Positions 62,221-64,000 of a stretch of 64,000 nucleotides of DNA are shown here, piece after piece. Location: assembly GCA_021234535.1 (NCBI GenBank), contig CM037840.1, positions 25,487,020 through 25,551,019 of the forward strand. Reading direction: 5' to 3'. Both the position numbers and the translations under genes were made by a program. Numbering within the stretch: position 1 is the stretch's first letter; every line of letters begins with the position of its first letter. The notes under the pieces are model-generated. The model saw nothing but the letters and a program-made list of their open reading frames with translations, was not told where the DNA came from and ran no database searches. This DNA comes from Stichopus chloronotus. Lineage: Eukaryota; Echinodermata; Holothuroidea; Aspidochirotida; Stichopodidae.

Positions 62221-62496
62221 TTGAATTTTTTTTTTATTCTGTAAAACAGAAACAGTGTATCCCCTAAAACTTATCTAAAAGAATGACAAGGATATAGTGT
62301 AAAAATGTAAAAACGTTTTCAAGTTTTTTCAAGAACATTTTGTCAAAAATCATCTTTTGCATATAGGTAGATAATAACAATTTGTTATAAAGCTGACGAT
62401 CATTTGCCAATTAAGCGTATAAATACCAATTCTCGTCGCAAATGACGTCATATCACCATCCTCGCATGAGTTCTCTTTTTTATCTTCTTCTTTTAG

Positions 62497-62856
62497 ATCG
62501 AAGAGAAAGACCATAACTCGAAGAGACTCCAGGCAGAGATTGAGAAACTGAGAGAAGATCACGTGGGAGCCGAGGAGAGCAAGCGAGACTACGAGAAGCG
62601 GCTGAACCGGCAGGAGAAAGTCTGGAAGAACGAGATGTCAGTCTACCGCTTCAAACTGGAGGCAGAAACTCGCTATTTTACCGAAGAGTTGGGCCGATTG
62701 CAAAAACGGCTGGAGTGCGAGACAACGGATTACTCATCTCTCAAGGGACAAATGAACGTGAAGGAAGACGAATGTCGAAAGTTGAAGACCCTCCTGGAGA
62801 ATTCGGAGAAAGAATTAAAAGAATTGAAAGCTGAACAAGAAAAGGATTCATTAACC
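62497..62856 (+). CDS. MTCL/SOGA-like exon 9
   Basis: The exon starts after the strong acceptor CTTCTTCTTTTAG and reads IEEKDHNSKRLQAEIEKLRE, continues DHVGAEESKRDYEKRLNRQE and later KTLLENSEKELKELKAEQEK, then DSLT. I end it at TTAACC|GTGAGT (360 bp, phase 0) because the coiled coil then flows straight into AKRTRQLLDD of exon 10. A second donor, AACAAG|GTAAGA after 62958, is also in frame and stronger by consensus. It would add 34 residues rich in Gly/Arg/Lys that look like translated intron. The GTG at 62563 is internal, not a start. Confidence 0.9.
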
Positions 62857-63621
62857 GTGAGTGGAACCTGTATGATTATAAATAAAGCTGACGGAAAACC
62901 ACCTGGCAGGAGGGGGGGTGGAGTTGGGGAAGCTAGGGGAATTGGGCAGAAAAACAAGGTAAGAATATATCTGTCAGTGTGAACCAGCAAGAACCTTCTT
63001 TTGGGGGTTACTTATTATTGACGGAGTATAAGTAATTCTATTCAGGCAATTTGTGTGTGTTTAAAAGAAAAAAATATCGCCAAAACTCTTAGTTTCGAAA
63101 AACCAACCCTCGTTACGCAAAGTCGTCCTATGCAGTGACGCCAACACAGATGTTTTTGGTGGCAAAGAAGATTGTTCAGCAAAACAGGTGCGGGTTGGTT
63201 CAGAGTGTAATGGGTGTAGTTACAAACGTATCCTCGTTCGCCTACGATTAAGGGTGAAGATGCTTTTACTGTAATCAATTCCCCCATTCCCTGATGCACC
63301 CTTTGAAAGTAAAAATAGAATAAGATTTTTTTATGAATGGGTTGATAAGTCATCCCTCCTACTAATTGTCATTGTTTGTTTGTTTTTTTTTTCTTCTTTT
63401 TTTATTTTGTGCTGAGTGGCTTTAAGTCATGAAAACTGGAACCTGACGACCATGGTCGCACCTTGAACAGTCTCCAGCGCAACCAGGATCAATGAGCTTA
63501 CTGATTACACAATAGCATTATGAGGCAACTGTTTGAACCACGGACGTACAAAAAGACTTTTAGTCTTTGTTCGGAGATAACCGATAACAAAAACATCCTC
63601 CTCTTTTCTCCATATTTTAAG

Positions 63622-63789
63622 GCAAAACGGACAAGGCAGCTCCTCGACGATGTACAAAGAGAAAAACGGGAAGTCAATTTACAACTGGCGTCCCAAAGAA
63701 GCAGATGCGAGATGCTGCAGAGAGGTATCGCTAGCGATAAGGCGGCATGGCAGGTTACCCACACTGAACTGCAAGCACGGATTACTAGG
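63622..63789 (+). CDS. MTCL/SOGA-like exon 10, last in window
   Basis: A 168 bp exon (56 codons, phase 0 on both sides) lies between CTCCATATTTTAAG and ACTAGG|GTAAGT. It reads AKRTRQLLDDVQREKREVNL, then QLASQRSRCEMLQRGIASDK and AAWQVTHTELQARITR. The helix continues with a slightly lower charge. The gene clearly goes on past the right edge, because no stop or polyadenylation signal follows before 64000 and the donor is near consensus. Confidence 0.91.
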
Positions 63790-64000
63790 GTAAGTCACAC
63801 ATGGGTAACTACTGGTTTTAACATTAATATTTAAATAACCAATATGCGTCGAACCACCGAAATACAGATCAGCTGAAACGCGGATTCAAAGCATTACTTG
63901 TGTATTTCAAGCGGAAGTTCTCAAAAAAAATGTGAGGGCGCTTCCAGTGCGCGACAAGAAAAAAAAAATAGGTCTGGCGGATTCAGCTGAGGCGGGTGCA

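Larger units (their letters stand above)
59156..62496 (+). other. Intron between exons 8 and 9 (3.3 kb)
   Basis: It contains one copy of repeat family C (60310-60650), one copy of family D (61490-62220) and the hAT-type MITE nested in the latter. A T-rich run follows the donor. No coding sequence is recognised. Confidence 0.85.
21862..63789 (+). other. Partial MTCL/SOGA-family coiled-coil gene (gene-level entry, ten exons)
   Basis: Ten + strand exons with GT-AG borders join without a frame conflict: reading phases are 0 everywhere except 1 at the two junctions flanking exon 3. Together they encode 1032 codons of mostly Glu/Lys/Leu-rich heptad sequence with no signal peptide or membrane segment. 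Exons 2 and 3 carry the repeated pattern of the MTCL1/SOGA1/SOGA3 family. Vertebrate MTCL proteins are known to bundle and stabilise microtubules and to work with polarity kinases or at the Golgi; that this invertebrate protein does the same is inference. Introns range from about 0.6 to 11.2 kb. The initiator exon(s) and C-terminal exons are not seen. Alternatives are another long coiled-coil protein (myosin tail, golgin, CEP type), but the exon 2 motif order fits MTCL/SOGA best. Confidence 0.8.

Overview
The window is AT-rich animal genomic DNA. Its only protein-coding gene I can support is split into short exons with consensus GT-AG junctions, separated by long repeat-rich introns. The genome looks like a marine invertebrate, possibly a deuterostome such as an echinoderm; this is an impression from intron size, repeat load and protein character, not a firm assignment. 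There are no operons, bacterial genes, CRISPR arrays or rRNA genes.

The gene lies on the + strand from 21862 to beyond the right edge. Ten exons (21862-21930, 29868-30300, 31893-32501, 43745-43956, 44549-44671, 46409-46576, 50425-50508, 58286-59155, 62497-62856, 63622-63789) join with matching reading phase into 1032 codons of nearly continuous charged coiled coil. Exons 2 and 3 resemble the coiled-coil repeats of the MTCL/SOGA family (microtubule crosslinking factor 1, suppressor of glucose by autophagy): units of a Glu-rich segment followed by a 'LRKxLADVE' or 'MRRKLVEQEVKNEEL' type helix and an 'ELERYKxxFGxLDD' motif. Both the N-terminal start and the C-terminal end lie outside what I can place, so the gene is partial.

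Positions 1-21861 hold no convincing exon. They are upstream intron or intergenic sequence with two protein-like minisatellites (42 bp and 21 bp periods), a long AT microsatellite, an approximately 1.05 kb duplication (10785-11850 and 18440-19478), and an inverted repeat pair (160-515 and 22605-22960). Three further dispersed repeat families have three copies each across the window. One copy (61490-62220) is interrupted by a 400 bp hAT-type MITE with 14 bp terminal inverted repeats and a perfect 8 bp target duplication.

The most interesting region is the intron 50509-58285. It carries four intact-looking tRNA-Asp(GTC) genes and several decayed copies on the - strand. They are interleaved with 5'-truncated LINE (non-LTR retrotransposon) fragments, all on the - strand and including relics of the ORF2 C-terminus. 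LINE 3' ends repeatedly abut the motif TGTTAYAC; in the best case this is 44 bp upstream of a tRNA-Asp 5' end, at a site still empty in a neighbouring tRNA unit. This suggests a retrotransposon that targets tRNA-Asp upstream sites. A second window-wide signal is at least 17 copies of the CRE palindrome TGACGTCA, where about one is expected.
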